Part shown: positions 18,480 through 27,274 of the stretch, one piece after another | Numbering within the stretch: position 1 is the first letter of the stretch | How the letters are laid out: every line of letters begins with the position of its first letter | Assembly: GCA_015231405.1 (NCBI GenBank) | Contig: JADGBR010000012.1 | Coordinates: 41,606-84,065 of the forward strand | Direction: 5' to 3' | Origin: Candidatus Omnitrophota bacterium | GTDB taxonomy: Bacteria > Omnitrophota > Gorgyraeia > Tantalellales > Tantalellaceae | DNA length: 42,460 nucleotides | Notes under the pieces: generated by a model | The model's input: only the letters and a program-made list of their open reading frames with translations | Told to the model about the DNA's origin: nothing | Database searches by the model: none | Position numbers and translations under genes: made by a program

Positions 18480-18842
18480 ATGTCCGACTATATCGAAAAA
18501 AGGAAATTCGCGCGAGCGAAAAGCGATTTCGATGTACTGTGCTATATCGGAAGCGTGATGGAGATACCTTTTAAATGCCAGACGATGGATATTGGGCAGG
18601 GAGGGTTGAAGATCCTTTCCCCCAGGGATTTCGTCGCGGGGCATGAGTTCGTGGTTAAAATATACATGCCTTTCAGCAATATTCCCGTTGAAGTGGTCAG
18701 CGAAGTAAGATGGTGCAAAAAATCCACCCGGCAGCCGGGATATTACGATGCAGGCGTTCAATTTATTTTCCTTTCCCCCGAGCAGCAACAACTGGTAAAC
18801 GATTATGTCGCGCGGGTCATCGCGATAGAGTCCGAAGAGTGA
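18480..18842 (+). CDS. PilZ-domain c-di-GMP-binding protein
   Basis: 120 residues, a stand-alone PilZ domain. The N-terminal RxxxR motif is present as R8-K-F-A-R12, followed by the second motif in DIGQGGLKI (D37-x-G39-x-x-G42); the usual serine of D-x-S-x-x-G is a glycine here, which could weaken but need not abolish c-di-GMP binding. The rest forms the expected beta barrel (FVVKIYMPF, VEVVSEVRWCKK, YYDAGVQFIFL) ending in a helix. Start chosen at the ATG after AAGGAT. The nearest c-di-GMP enzyme in the window is the HD-GYP protein 5.7 kb downstream. The output partner is unknown; PilZ proteins commonly control motility, pili or exopolysaccharide. Confidence 0.88.
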   Translation: MSDYIEKRKFARAKSDFDVLCYIGSVMEIPFKCQTMDIGQGGLKILSPRDFVAGHEFVVKIYMPFSNIPVEVVSEVRWCKKSTRQPGYYDAGVQFIFLSPEQQQLVNDYVARVIAIESEE

Positions 18843-19137
18843 TCGCCGTCATTTCCGAGAAAGCGGTAACCAATTCAGGAAGATATTATTAAACGATCCT
18901 CTCTTTTGCAGGGATGACTTACCGTCTTATATGCTGTTCCCCGTGTCGTAAAACAAAAAAAATCCAGATATTGAGGGTTGCCTTCAAATTGGTCATTATG
19001 TAAACTTTTATATGAGCTAACAATCATTATAATAGAATAGAAAAAATACTGGTCTTGAAACGAACATAAAAAAAACTTAATGGAATTGTATTGCCTGTTA
19101 AGTACAATATTTTAATAAGGTTTAAGAAAGGTGTGAA
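18843..19137. other. Intergenic region, AT-rich, no gene seen
   Basis: 295 bases with no credible reading frame and none of the word-repeat hairpins found after other genes. A TATAAT at 19028-19033 could serve the next gene but has no good -35 or TGn extension, and it would leave a leader of about 100 bases. A run of A residues at 19067-19076 and a second AT-rich patch lie within that leader. Nothing else is supported. Confidence 0.5.
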
Positions 19138-22100
19138 ATGAAAATGTTATCCGCCAAAAAAAGAACTTTAAGGAGTATCTCATTAATAGTAATATTCTTT
19201 TTCGTCTCCGGTCTTTTGGCGAATGATGTGTTTGCCGGATTCAATAGCCCGCTCGCGCCTCAAAGTATGTTCAATCAGATGGATAAATTCACTCAGGCTG
19301 ACGAAGGCGTGAACGCCATTAAGGATACTTTCCAGCTGCCCGTTTATCTGGGGGAGGTAAGGGAGACCCATAAGGGGAATTCAGATCTATTTGTCATTCA
19401 TATTCAGGACGCTCATTGCAATAAGGAAGCCCAGAAGAAAATAAGCGAGATCATAGGGTATTTCAATAAGGAGCACGGAGTTAAAATCGTGAATCTGGAA
19501 GGAGGTTCAGGAGCTTATGACACCGGGGTTTTCGACGCTATAAATGACCCGAAAGCGAAAAAAACCATTTCGGATTATTTCGTGGATAAGGGTGAGTTGA
19601 ACGGCGCCGAATCATTCGCCGTAAATAACCCCGGGAAGGTAGAACTTTGGGGAATAGAAAAAAAAGACTATTACATGGAAAACCTGAAGGTTTATAGGGA
19701 CTCCATGCCTAAGAGGAACGATGTCAACGGCGCGCTTGGAGCGCTCGAGTCAATTTATTCTCAACTGAAGAAAAAGATCTTTTCGGAGAACCTGGCGAAA
19801 ATAGACGGGTATTTCACTGCATACAAGGCCGGGAACATGGATTTTAGGGATTATGTTGACGCCCTGGGGAAGACGGCTAAGGCCGAAGGGATAGACCTTA
19901 AATGGTTCTTCAACGTTTTCCTTCTTTTTCAGGTCACCGAGATGGAGAGCGATATAGATTTCAGGAAGGCCGATAACGAAAGGGATACGCTCATGGAAGA
20001 GCTCGAGAAAGGCCTGTCGATAAAAGAAAAAGAGAAGCTTATCGCCAAGAGCGTGGCTTTTAAGAATAAGCTGATACCCGAGAAACAGTTCTACAGTTTT
20101 CTTCTCGAGAAGGCCAGATACCTGGAGATAGACAAAACGAAGTTCCCGACCCTGTTCAAGTACATTGTCTACGTTTCCATATACGAAGGCATCGACTACG
20201 CGAATTTGATGACCGAACTGGACGATCTTGAGATAGAGTTGAAGAGCAAGTATTTCAGGAACGAGGACGAGAGGGCGCTCGACAGGCTGTCGATGGACCT
20301 CGCTATGCTGAAGAATATATTCAACGTCACACTTACGAAAAGGGACCATGAGTATTATCTGGCAAACAAGGCGTCGTTCTCCGCGGAGAATTTCTTAAAG
20401 TTCGCGAAAGACAACGCCGCGAAGTACGGGATAGAAGCGGATCTTCCGGCCTCGATAAACGAACTTGACGGATACCGCCAAAAGATGGAAGGGTTCTTCG
20501 AGTGTTCCTTCAAAAGGGACGCCTCTTTCATGGAGAACCTCAAGTTCCCGGGTGAAAGCGTGGAAATAGCCCGGTCCGCTAAAGAAGGCGAGGCAGGGGG
20601 GGAGGAAGATAATAACTCTCCCAGGTCCGCCGTGCTCGTGACCGGAGGGTTCCACACTGATAATATGAAAGCGCTCCTTAAGAAGAACAAAATATCCTTT
20701 ATATCGATCATCCCAAAGTTCAGGAACGGGGACGGCTACGAAAGTCCTTATTTCAAACTTCTCGGGGGCGAGAACCCGGCGTTCGAAGAAAAACTGAAGG
20801 GGCTGGTCCCGCAATCCTCGATGATCGCCATCGCGACAAAACTGTGCGCCTCCGGCGATGCCGACGCGCCTCTGGGGGAGCTTGTTCATGGCGCGAAGGA
20901 CCTAGGCGCGTTCCGGCTGGCCGTCGGTATCCTTGAGGCGCTTATACGGGAAAAGATAGCCGACCCGGAATGGATAACCGCGAATATTGACAGGGCCGAT
21001 ATAAAGTGGTCAAAGGAGAGAAACCAGATAACTGTAAAAATGCCCGATAAGAAAGCAGTGACGATCGATATATCGGAAAAGAGGGTCGGTAGGGAAAGCG
21101 CCCAAAAAGAGACCGCTCACCCGATCGGACCGGTCAAGCGAGCTCCGGTTTTGACCGGTAAAGGCGGGCTTATAGGAAAGCTTTTCGTGAAAATCGATTC
21201 GGGCGGGTTCCGGCAGGTTAGAGACGGGATCATCGCGGTCGAAGAAGAGGAGGACGGAAAAAAATGGCTGAAATTCTATATCGAGAACGAGTATGATGAG
21301 TTTTCGCTGAAATCGGAGCTTTACACAAAGGACGGGGTCAGTGCGAGGTTCGAGATAACAGGGGAATGCACTCTTCCCGGCGGAGGGAAAGCCAAGACGA
21401 TCGAGAACAATCTTTTTGTTATGGGATACGGGAGCGCGAAAGGGATCTATATCACGAAAAAAATGCGCCTGGACCCGCTCGCTCTTTTTCACGAAGGCGC
21501 GGAGGGATATTACAACGGGCCAAAGGGTGAAGCCGTTCCGGATATGATAAAAGCACTGGGGATAACGGAACTCCCGGAACTTCCTGTCGGCGTGAACCCG
21601 CATACTTTCCTCCGGGGTTGCGGCAAGGACATGAAGAGAATAGCGCTTAACTCAAAGAAGATCAACATCGAGACAGCCCATAAGAACGTTGACGCTTTCA
21701 TCCGGGAATTGACGGCCGAGCTTATGGGAATGGATCCCCTTAGGGTGAACCCGAGCGAGCTTGCGCTTATCCGATATAATGTCGCGCGGGGCATTACCGG
21801 CAAAGACCTCTTGGCGGGACTGCAGGAAGACGCGGCGTATTTCAGGCAATTCGGTTTGGACGGGGTTTTCAACGGGGAAGCCAATGAGCGGCTGAGCGGA
21901 CGTCTGGCCCTTCCTGTTTGGAACGCTACGGATGTAAAGAAGATAGGCGGAAATATCGAACCCCTCTCCGGCGACGCAGATATTTACCCTATTCCCGACG
22001 TACATGGCGATCTGAAGGCTTTGAGGGCCTATCTCGCGGGTTTGGGGTTGATCTATCCTCGGGACGATGATGATCCTCTACAGGACGAATGGGTGGGCGG

Positions 22101-24399
22101 GGATAAAACGGCGGTGCAGTTGGGAGATGCCGTTGACCGCGGAAAGGATTCTCTCCTTGTTTTCAAATATCTCCGGAAAATGCAGGAAAAGGCCCGTGAT
22201 CAGGGAGGAGAAGTGGTCCGTCTCTTGGGTAACCATGAGCTTATGTATCTCTCTTACGCTTCGGCGCAGACAGATTCCATGACAAGAGGTGACAGCGTTT
22301 CTTACCGGGAAAGAATGAAAGAATATGAACACTATTGGAACGATGATCTTGCGGGCGGAAAGAAATTCGACGCTGATGGTTACAGCCTTAACGAAGAGAC
22401 CGGGGCTAGAAGTTTTCTGGAAATGCTTAAGGAGGATATCATAGAGGGCAGGGTCAAGGCCGGACATTATGGATGGGGTAAGATATTCACGCACGGGATC
22501 GTAACGGAAAAGGTATTCAATGCGGTAAAAGAGGCGGCAAAGATCGGGCTCAGTCCCGATGAAGCCTCAGCTTTGGAACTCAGCCCGGAAAAGTTCGTCG
22601 AATTGGCGAATGAAGAGCTTATGAATTCCGTTATGCTTGACGATTTTTCCGCCTCCGAGGGGCTCTTGCCGGCCAAAGAAGGTCCGAGAAAGACATCGGC
22701 GAGCGCCATCTTCTCGAATACAACGGAACTATGCGGGATCTTTACGGCATATATAAGCGATTTTGACGATGACGGAACTCCGTTGAATGACGGGGTCAGG
22801 ATAGGGAAAGTCTATACCGCCTCGGGGCAAGTTGTCGGACATGACGCTCTGGTCGGAATGTATTCCATAATGAACGGGAGGGTCCTGTCAGTGGACGTGA
22901 GGATGTCCGAGGCATTCGAGAACGGCGGCGTGAAAAAGGCCGTATTCTTCAGCGGGGGAAAAGTTTATTTGGCCAGGCCTAACGGAGAGCTTATTGCCGA
23001 AAAGATCAGGAAAAAGACCGGATCTGATCCGGGTAGGTTCAACTCCCTGATATTAAAGGAGACCGAAGTGATAGTGGCCGATAGGGATATTGATAGAAGC
23101 GCTCTGGAGTCGTGGTTGAACATATTTAGACGCGCGGCTGAACTTTCGACGGGTAAACAGGCCGAGTCCCTTTCGATGATGTGCATCGTGGCCGGACTTT
23201 CGGCGCTGATCAGAGGCGGATACGATAATTATTTTCAAAGTGACTCATTCGACGCAATGTACAGGGAATTGACCTTAAGGGAAAAAGCCGTGGCTTACGC
23301 GCTTACGCTGGAGAATGTTTCGCCGGTCGATACCCGGGATTATATCCTCAAATATTTGCCCGGTGCCGAGCGGATCCTTGATAGACATAGAGGCAATGAC
23401 GATATTGATACCACGGCGGGGATCGAAAAGATATCTGAAAGGATAAGCGCGGCCGAAGCCGAAGCGGCGAATAGAGGGATGAATTACGACGAAAAAGCGG
23501 AATACGAGTTCATTCGGAACATCCTGGCCGGATACGGGAAACAGACCCGTCTCGATAATACGGCGAAAGAAAGGACCGAAAGCACGCGTGAGGCATTGAA
23601 ATATATGGATCCGAACTGTATGGACTGGATCGTTACGCCCATGAGCCTCGAGACCGAGGCCGGTAAAGAAGGGATAGACCGCGAGGCCGCGAGAAAGATG
23701 AAGAAAGATTACGGCTCGAATACCAAAGTTCTGGATTATGAGTATGGCCCCGAGATCGCTCCGGAAGACCTGGCGAGGAACATAGCGATCGCGAGTGCCG
23801 AAGCCCTCGGGCAGATGGCGGGTCATGTCGGGACTGAGGGGAAACCGCGAGCGATGGTCTATATTCCCAAGTCCGTGGATCCGGATGATATCAGGAGCGC
23901 TATCCGGCTCGCGTATATCGACGAGGCCGACGACGCTTTTGACGCGCTTCGCGTTGCTTTCAGAGGAAGCATGTCGGAAATACTCCTGGCATACGGCGGG
24001 AAAGCCGTCTCCGGAAAAGGAACTCCCGCCGAGTTCGAAGCGAACCTGTTAATGGCGATGATGAAGGATATCTCCTATGTCAGGGAGGGTAATATCCCCG
24101 ATAACGCCGTCATCGACGAGGTCAACCACGTCATAGCCGCGAAACTCCTCCTGGACCGCGCTAGAAAAAAATCCGAGAACAAATACAAGAGCGACCAGGA
24201 AGCGACCCTTATAAGGATGCTGAACGTCTTTTTGTCCGGCGTTTTCGACCCGGACGGGACACAAGTCGACAAACTGGCCCCGGATATCCTCGATATGATA
24301 ATGGCCGGCATGTACGTCATCAACATGGTGCAGCCCGTGGACTACGAGGATATCCGCGAAGTCTGGGAAGCACAGAGCGAGGTTCTCAGGTCGCTGTAG
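19138..24399 (+). CDS. Giant secreted protein: HxxDxH module plus PPP-type metallophosphatase
   Basis: 1753 residues with a signal peptide (SLIVIFFFVSGLLANDVFA) followed by NSPLAPQS; ribosome site AAAGGTG. Residues about 85-520 begin with H88-I-Q-D91-A-H93, then NLEGG (E121), and close with VTGGFHTDN (H506) and IISIIPKF-like strands; the layout recalls the ChaN/EreA/TraB metal-dependent superfamily, which is my inference. Residues about 950-1240 are a complete PPP-family phosphatase: D954-V-H956-G-D, G996-D-A-V-D1000-R-G, G1031-N-H1033-E, T1118-H1119-G and G-H1235, i.e. both metal-binding sets. The final 500 residues are helical and unassigned. A secreted protein or small-molecule phosphatase is likely; bacterial Shewanella-like phosphatases are the closest known style. 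The long helical linkers match the other giants. It is closed by a CGTGATTCG-word hairpin. Confidence 0.87.
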   Translation: MKMLSAKKRTLRSISLIVIFFFVSGLLANDVFAGFNSPLAPQSMFNQMDKFTQADEGVNAIKDTFQLPVYLGEVRETHKGNSDLFVIHIQDAHCNKEAQKKISEIIGYFNKEHGVKIVNLEGGSGAYDTGVFDAINDPKAKKTISDYFVDKGELNGAESFAVNNPGKVELWGIEKKDYYMENLKVYRDSMPKRNDVNGALGALESIYSQLKKKIFSENLAKIDGYFTAYKAGNMDFRDYVDALGKTAKAEGIDLKWFFNVFLLFQVTEMESDIDFRKADNERDTLMEELEKGLSIKEKEKLIAKSVAFKNKLIPEKQFYSFLLEKARYLEIDKTKFPTLFKYIVYVSIYEGIDYANLMTELDDLEIELKSKYFRNEDERALDRLSMDLAMLKNIFNVTLTKRDHEYYLANKASFSAENFLKFAKDNAAKYGIEADLPASINELDGYRQKMEGFFECSFKRDASFMENLKFPGESVEIARSAKEGEAGGEEDNNSPRSAVLVTGGFHTDNMKALLKKNKISFISIIPKFRNGDGYESPYFKLLGGENPAFEEKLKGLVPQSSMIAIATKLCASGDADAPLGELVHGAKDLGAFRLAVGILEALIREKIADPEWITANIDRADIKWSKERNQITVKMPDKKAVTIDISEKRVGRESAQKETAHPIGPVKRAPVLTGKGGLIGKLFVKIDSGGFRQVRDGIIAVEEEEDGKKWLKFYIENEYDEFSLKSELYTKDGVSARFEITGECTLPGGGKAKTIENNLFVMGYGSAKGIYITKKMRLDPLALFHEGAEGYYNGPKGEAVPDMIKALGITELPELPVGVNPHTFLRGCGKDMKRIALNSKKINIETAHKNVDAFIRELTAELMGMDPLRVNPSELALIRYNVARGITGKDLLAGLQEDAAYFRQFGLDGVFNGEANERLSGRLALPVWNATDVKKIGGNIEPLSGDADIYPIPDVHGDLKALRAYLAGLGLIYPRDDDDPLQDEWVGGDKTAVQLGDAVDRGKDSLLVFKYLRKMQEKARDQGGEVVRLLGNHELMYLSYASAQTDSMTRGDSVSYRERMKEYEHYWNDDLAGGKKFDADGYSLNEETGARSFLEMLKEDIIEGRVKAGHYGWGKIFTHGIVTEKVFNAVKEAAKIGLSPDEASALELSPEKFVELANEELMNSVMLDDFSASEGLLPAKEGPRKTSASAIFSNTTELCGIFTAYISDFDDDGTPLNDGVRIGKVYTASGQVVGHDALVGMYSIMNGRVLSVDVRMSEAFENGGVKKAVFFSGGKVYLARPNGELIAEKIRKKTGSDPGRFNSLILKETEVIVADRDIDRSALESWLNIFRRAAELSTGKQAESLSMMCIVAGLSALIRGGYDNYFQSDSFDAMYRELTLREKAVAYALTLENVSPVDTRDYILKYLPGAERILDRHRGNDDIDTTAGIEKISERISAAEAEAANRGMNYDEKAEYEFIRNILAGYGKQTRLDNTAKERTESTREALKYMDPNCMDWIVTPMSLETEAGKEGIDREAARKMKKDYGSNTKVLDYEYGPEIAPEDLARNIAIASAEALGQMAGHVGTEGKPRAMVYIPKSVDPDDIRSAIRLAYIDEADDAFDALRVAFRGSMSEILLAYGGKAVSGKGTPAEFEANLLMAMMKDISYVREGNIPDNAVIDEVNHVIAAKLLLDRARKKSENKYKSDQEATLIRMLNVFLSGVFDPDGTQVDKLAPDILDMIMAGMYVINMVQPVDYEDIREVWEAQSEVLRSL

Positions 24400-24402
24400 T
24401 CG

Positions 24403-24490
24403 CGTGATTCGTGATTCGTGGTTCGTTCCCGGAAAAGAAGGGTTGCTCTCCTAGCCAAACCACAAAATCACGAACCGCGAATCACGAAAC
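24403..24490. repeat. CGTGATTCG-word hairpin
   Basis: CGTGATTCGTGATTCGTGG on the left and CACGAACCGCGAATCACGAA on the right. It follows the secreted phosphatase gene and precedes the HD-GYP promoter. Confidence 0.85.
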
Positions 24491-24518
24491 ACTAACCACG
24501 ATCGGGCAACGGTTGTTC

Positions 24519-24547
24519 TTGTCTATAACGGGTAATTGTACTAAAAT
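24519..24547 (+). promoter_or_regulatory. Promoter of the HD-GYP gene, probable leaderless start
   Basis: TTGTCT at 24519-24524, a 17-base spacer and TAAAAT at 24542-24547. The expected transcription start coincides with the ATG at 24554, and no ribosome site precedes that ATG. Confidence 0.55.
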
Positions 24548-24553
24548 ACTGGC

Positions 24554-25951
24554 ATGGCATCGCTTATGCGGGCGGCTAAGAATATTCTTGTGGTGGAGGA
24601 TCATTTCCCGGCGATAAATCTCGTTTCGGACATGCTCAGGGAATCCCCGCACTATGCCTTCAATGTCAGTATGGCTACGACCCTAAAAGAGGCCATCGAA
24701 GTCATCTCCCACGGCGATATAGATATCATCCTGCTTGACCTGAATCTCCCCGACTCAAAAGGGCTCGATACTCTCAGGTGGATCAGGGAGGAAAATGGCG
24801 ACGTTCCGGTCGTTGTTCTGACAGGGGAGTATTCCGAGGAAAAAGGGGTTGAGATAATCCAGCACGGCGCCCAGGAATATATCCTTAAAACTGAATGCGA
24901 CTCCTCACATCTTAACAGGTCCGTCCGGTACGCCATTGAAAGGAAGAAGGCCGAGCGCGGTATCTCGGAGAACGGCGATAAAGTAGCGTCCATGATCAGC
25001 CATATCCCGGGCATGTTCTACAGGTCGAAGGGGCATAACCACGATATCATGGATTTTGTGAGCGAGGGCTGTTCGGGGATCACAGGGTATAGCGCGGACG
25101 ATATCAAGGGGTCGAGGAGGGTAGCTTTCAATTCCATAATACATCCCGAGGACCGCGATACTGTAAGAAAGGAGATAGAGACGGCGATACGGGCTAAGAA
25201 GGCGTTCCAGTTCTTTTACAGGATAATCTGCGCTAACGGCTCGGAAAAATGGATATGGGAGCAGGGTAACGGGATCTATGATTCCCGGGGGAAGGCTACC
25301 GCTCTCGAAGGTTTCGTATCGGATATCACCCAGCAGAAGAAGGCCGAGGACGAGATGGAGGAAAGTTATAAGAAACTGGCCGAGACCCTGGAGGATACGG
25401 TCAACGTTCTCGCCGCGACGGTCGACGCGAGGGACCAGTACACGGCGGGGCACCAGAAGCGCGTGGCGCAGCTCTCGTTCGCGATAGCTAAAAAAATGGA
25501 CCTCGATGATAACCGCGTATGCGGCATCTACATGACGGCGCTTATCCACGACATCGGCAAGATACATGTGCCGATAAACATCCTCATAAACCCGAGGACC
25601 CTAACCGAGCTCGAGATGAACATGATAAGGACCCATTCGACGGTGGGTTACGACATACTTAAAAAAATAAATTCTCCGTGGCCGATAGCGAAAATAGTTC
25701 TGCAGCATCACGAAAGAATGGACGGGTCGGGATACCCTAACGGGATACCCGGTTCGAAAATACTGCTTGAGGCCAAGATATTGGCTATAGCCGACGTGAT
25801 AGAGGCTATGGCGTCCAATAGGCCCTACAGGCCGGCGCTGGGTATAGACGCGGCGCTGGCGGAAGTGCAGAAAAATAAAGGCTTGCTCTACGATAAAGCC
25901 GTAGCCGGCGTTTGTCTTGAATTGTTCCAAAAAAAGAAATTTTCTTTCTAG
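24554..25951 (+). CDS. Response regulator with PAS and HD-GYP domains (c-di-GMP phosphodiesterase)
   Basis: 465 residues, cytoplasmic. Residues 9-125 are a receiver with the acidic pair in VVEDH, phosphoacceptor D62 in LLDLNLP and the conserved threonine in VVLTGE. Residues about 145-265 are a PAS fold (FVSEGCSGITGYSADDI, IIHPEDRD, WIWEQGNGIYD). A coiled-coil linker leads to an HD-GYP domain: VDARDQYTAGHQKRV, H332-D333-IGKIHVP, QHHERMDGSGYPNG with G393-Y394-P395, then KILAIADVIEAM. All metal and substrate motifs are intact, so it should hydrolyse c-di-GMP under control of phosphorylation and a PAS signal. No histidine kinase is in the window. An in-frame ATG at 24566 (RAAKNILVV) is an alternative start. 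The gene is a single unit ending in an AGCTGAAAGCT-type hairpin. Confidence 0.93.
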   Translation: MASLMRAAKNILVVEDHFPAINLVSDMLRESPHYAFNVSMATTLKEAIEVISHGDIDIILLDLNLPDSKGLDTLRWIREENGDVPVVVLTGEYSEEKGVEIIQHGAQEYILKTECDSSHLNRSVRYAIERKKAERGISENGDKVASMISHIPGMFYRSKGHNHDIMDFVSEGCSGITGYSADDIKGSRRVAFNSIIHPEDRDTVRKEIETAIRAKKAFQFFYRIICANGSEKWIWEQGNGIYDSRGKATALEGFVSDITQQKKAEDEMEESYKKLAETLEDTVNVLAATVDARDQYTAGHQKRVAQLSFAIAKKMDLDDNRVCGIYMTALIHDIGKIHVPINILINPRTLTELEMNMIRTHSTVGYDILKKINSPWPIAKIVLQHHERMDGSGYPNGIPGSKILLEAKILAIADVIEAMASNRPYRPALGIDAALAEVQKNKGLLYDKAVAGVCLELFQKKKFSF

Positions 25952-26022
25952 CTGTCAGCCATCAGCCTTCAGCGGATAGCTAAACACCAATAGCAGAAAG
26001 CTGAAGACTGAAAACTGAAAGC
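25950..26022. repeat. AGCTGAAAGCT-word hairpin (family C)
   Basis: AGCTGTCAGCCATCAGCC on the left and AGCTGAAGACTGAAAACTG on the right, the same family as at 18410. It sits between the HD-GYP gene and the dehydrogenase ribosome site. Confidence 0.8.
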
Positions 26023-26040
26023 CAACAAGGAGGATACTTT

Positions 26041-27216
26041 ATGGGAAAAGTACTCATAATCGGCGCCGGAGGCGTCGGGAACGTTGTCGTTCGTAAATGC
26101 GCGATGGTGCCGGACGTTTTCGGGGAAATATGCCTGGCTAGCCGTACGGTAAGTAAATGCGAAGCGATAGCCCGGGACATGGATTTTCCGGTGAGGACCG
26201 AAAAGGTCGACGCCGACGATCCAGCTCAGGTCATTCAGCTCATAAGATCGTTCAAGCCGGACCTGGTCGTGAACGTGGCTCTCCCGTACCAGGACCTTTC
26301 GATAATGGACGCTTGTCTGGAGACTAAAACTCATTACATGGATACGGCCAATTACGAGCCGCCGAACGAGGCAAAGTTCTGTTACAAATGGCAGTGGGAT
26401 TACCGTGAAAGGTTCAAGGAAAAAGGGATCATGGCGCTTCTCGGTTGCGGCTTTGACCCGGGGGTCACGAATATTTTCTGTGCTTACGCGAAAAAGCATT
26501 TCTTCGATTCCATAAGGTTCATCGACATCATGGACTGTAACGCCGGTTCGCACGGCCACCCGTTCGCGACGAATTTCAACCCCGAGATAAATATCCGCGA
26601 GATCACCCAGAAAGGCAAGTACTGGGAGGACGGGGCATGGAGAGAGGTCGCTCCGCTTTCAGTGCATAAGACCTTCGATTTTCCGGAGATAGGACCTAAG
26701 GAGATGTACCTCCTCTACCATGAGGAACTTGAATCGCTCGTCAATAATATCCCCGGGCTAAGCCGTATAAGGTTCTGGATGACCTTCGGACAGGAATATA
26801 TCACCCATTTGAGGGTGCTCGAGAACGTCGGGATGACGAGGATCGACCCCGTCAATTTCGAGGGGCATGAAATAGTGCCGCTAAAGTTCCTCAAAGCCCT
26901 GCTTCCCGAACCGTCGAGCCTTGGCGTGAATTACACCGGGAAAACGAATATCGGTTGCATGATCGAGGGAACGAAAGGAAAAAAAGACGTCATCAAGTAC
27001 ATATACAACGTGTGCGATCACGCCGAATGTTACCGGGAAGTGAAAGCGCAGGCCATTTCGTACACCACCGGTGTCCCGGCGATGATCGGCGCGATGCTTG
27101 TAATGACAGGCGTTTGGAAAGGCGCGGGTGTATTCAACGTGGAAGAGTTCGATCCCGACCCGTTCATGGCAAAACTGAATGAACACGGCCTGCCGTGGGT
27201 CGTAAAGGAGCTTTAG
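26041..27216 (+). CDS. Carboxynorspermidine/carboxyspermidine dehydrogenase (saccharopine dehydrogenase family)
   Basis: 391 residues. An N-terminal Rossmann fold (VLIIGAGGVGNVVVRK) binds NAD(P)H; LVVNVALPYQDLSIMDACLE and HYMDTANYE are hallmarks of the saccharopine dehydrogenase family, and GCGFDPGVTNIFCAYA leads into the catalytic domain. The size and the partner gene point to the polyamine enzyme, which condenses a diamine with aspartate semialdehyde and reduces the product to carboxynorspermidine or carboxyspermidine. The ribosome site is strong (AAGGAGGA). The decarboxylase follows after 58 bases containing a CCATGG-word hairpin, so the pair is probably cotranscribed. A lysine-pathway saccharopine dehydrogenase is the alternative, made unlikely by the neighbour. 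Confidence 0.9.
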   Translation: MGKVLIIGAGGVGNVVVRKCAMVPDVFGEICLASRTVSKCEAIARDMDFPVRTEKVDADDPAQVIQLIRSFKPDLVVNVALPYQDLSIMDACLETKTHYMDTANYEPPNEAKFCYKWQWDYRERFKEKGIMALLGCGFDPGVTNIFCAYAKKHFFDSIRFIDIMDCNAGSHGHPFATNFNPEINIREITQKGKYWEDGAWREVAPLSVHKTFDFPEIGPKEMYLLYHEELESLVNNIPGLSRIRFWMTFGQEYITHLRVLENVGMTRIDPVNFEGHEIVPLKFLKALLPEPSSLGVNYTGKTNIGCMIEGTKGKKDVIKYIYNVCDHAECYREVKAQAISYTTGVPAMIGAMLVMTGVWKGAGVFNVEEFDPDPFMAKLNEHGLPWVVKEL

Positions 27217-27230
27217 TTAGTAACTAAATT

Positions 27231-27271
27231 TGACCATAGACCATGGACTATGGTCTATGGTCCATGGTCTG
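27231..27271. repeat. CCATGG-word hairpin (family B)
   Basis: GACCATAGACCATGGACTA pairs with the following TGGTCTATGGTCCATGGTC. It lies between the dehydrogenase and nspC, ending three bases before the nspC start codon. Confidence 0.85.
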
Positions 27272-27274
27272 AAT

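Noticed and set aside
27230-27274. TTG at 27230 as the nspC start
   Set aside because: The extra residues are just the translated palindromic repeat, and the family's conserved part begins after ATG 27275.
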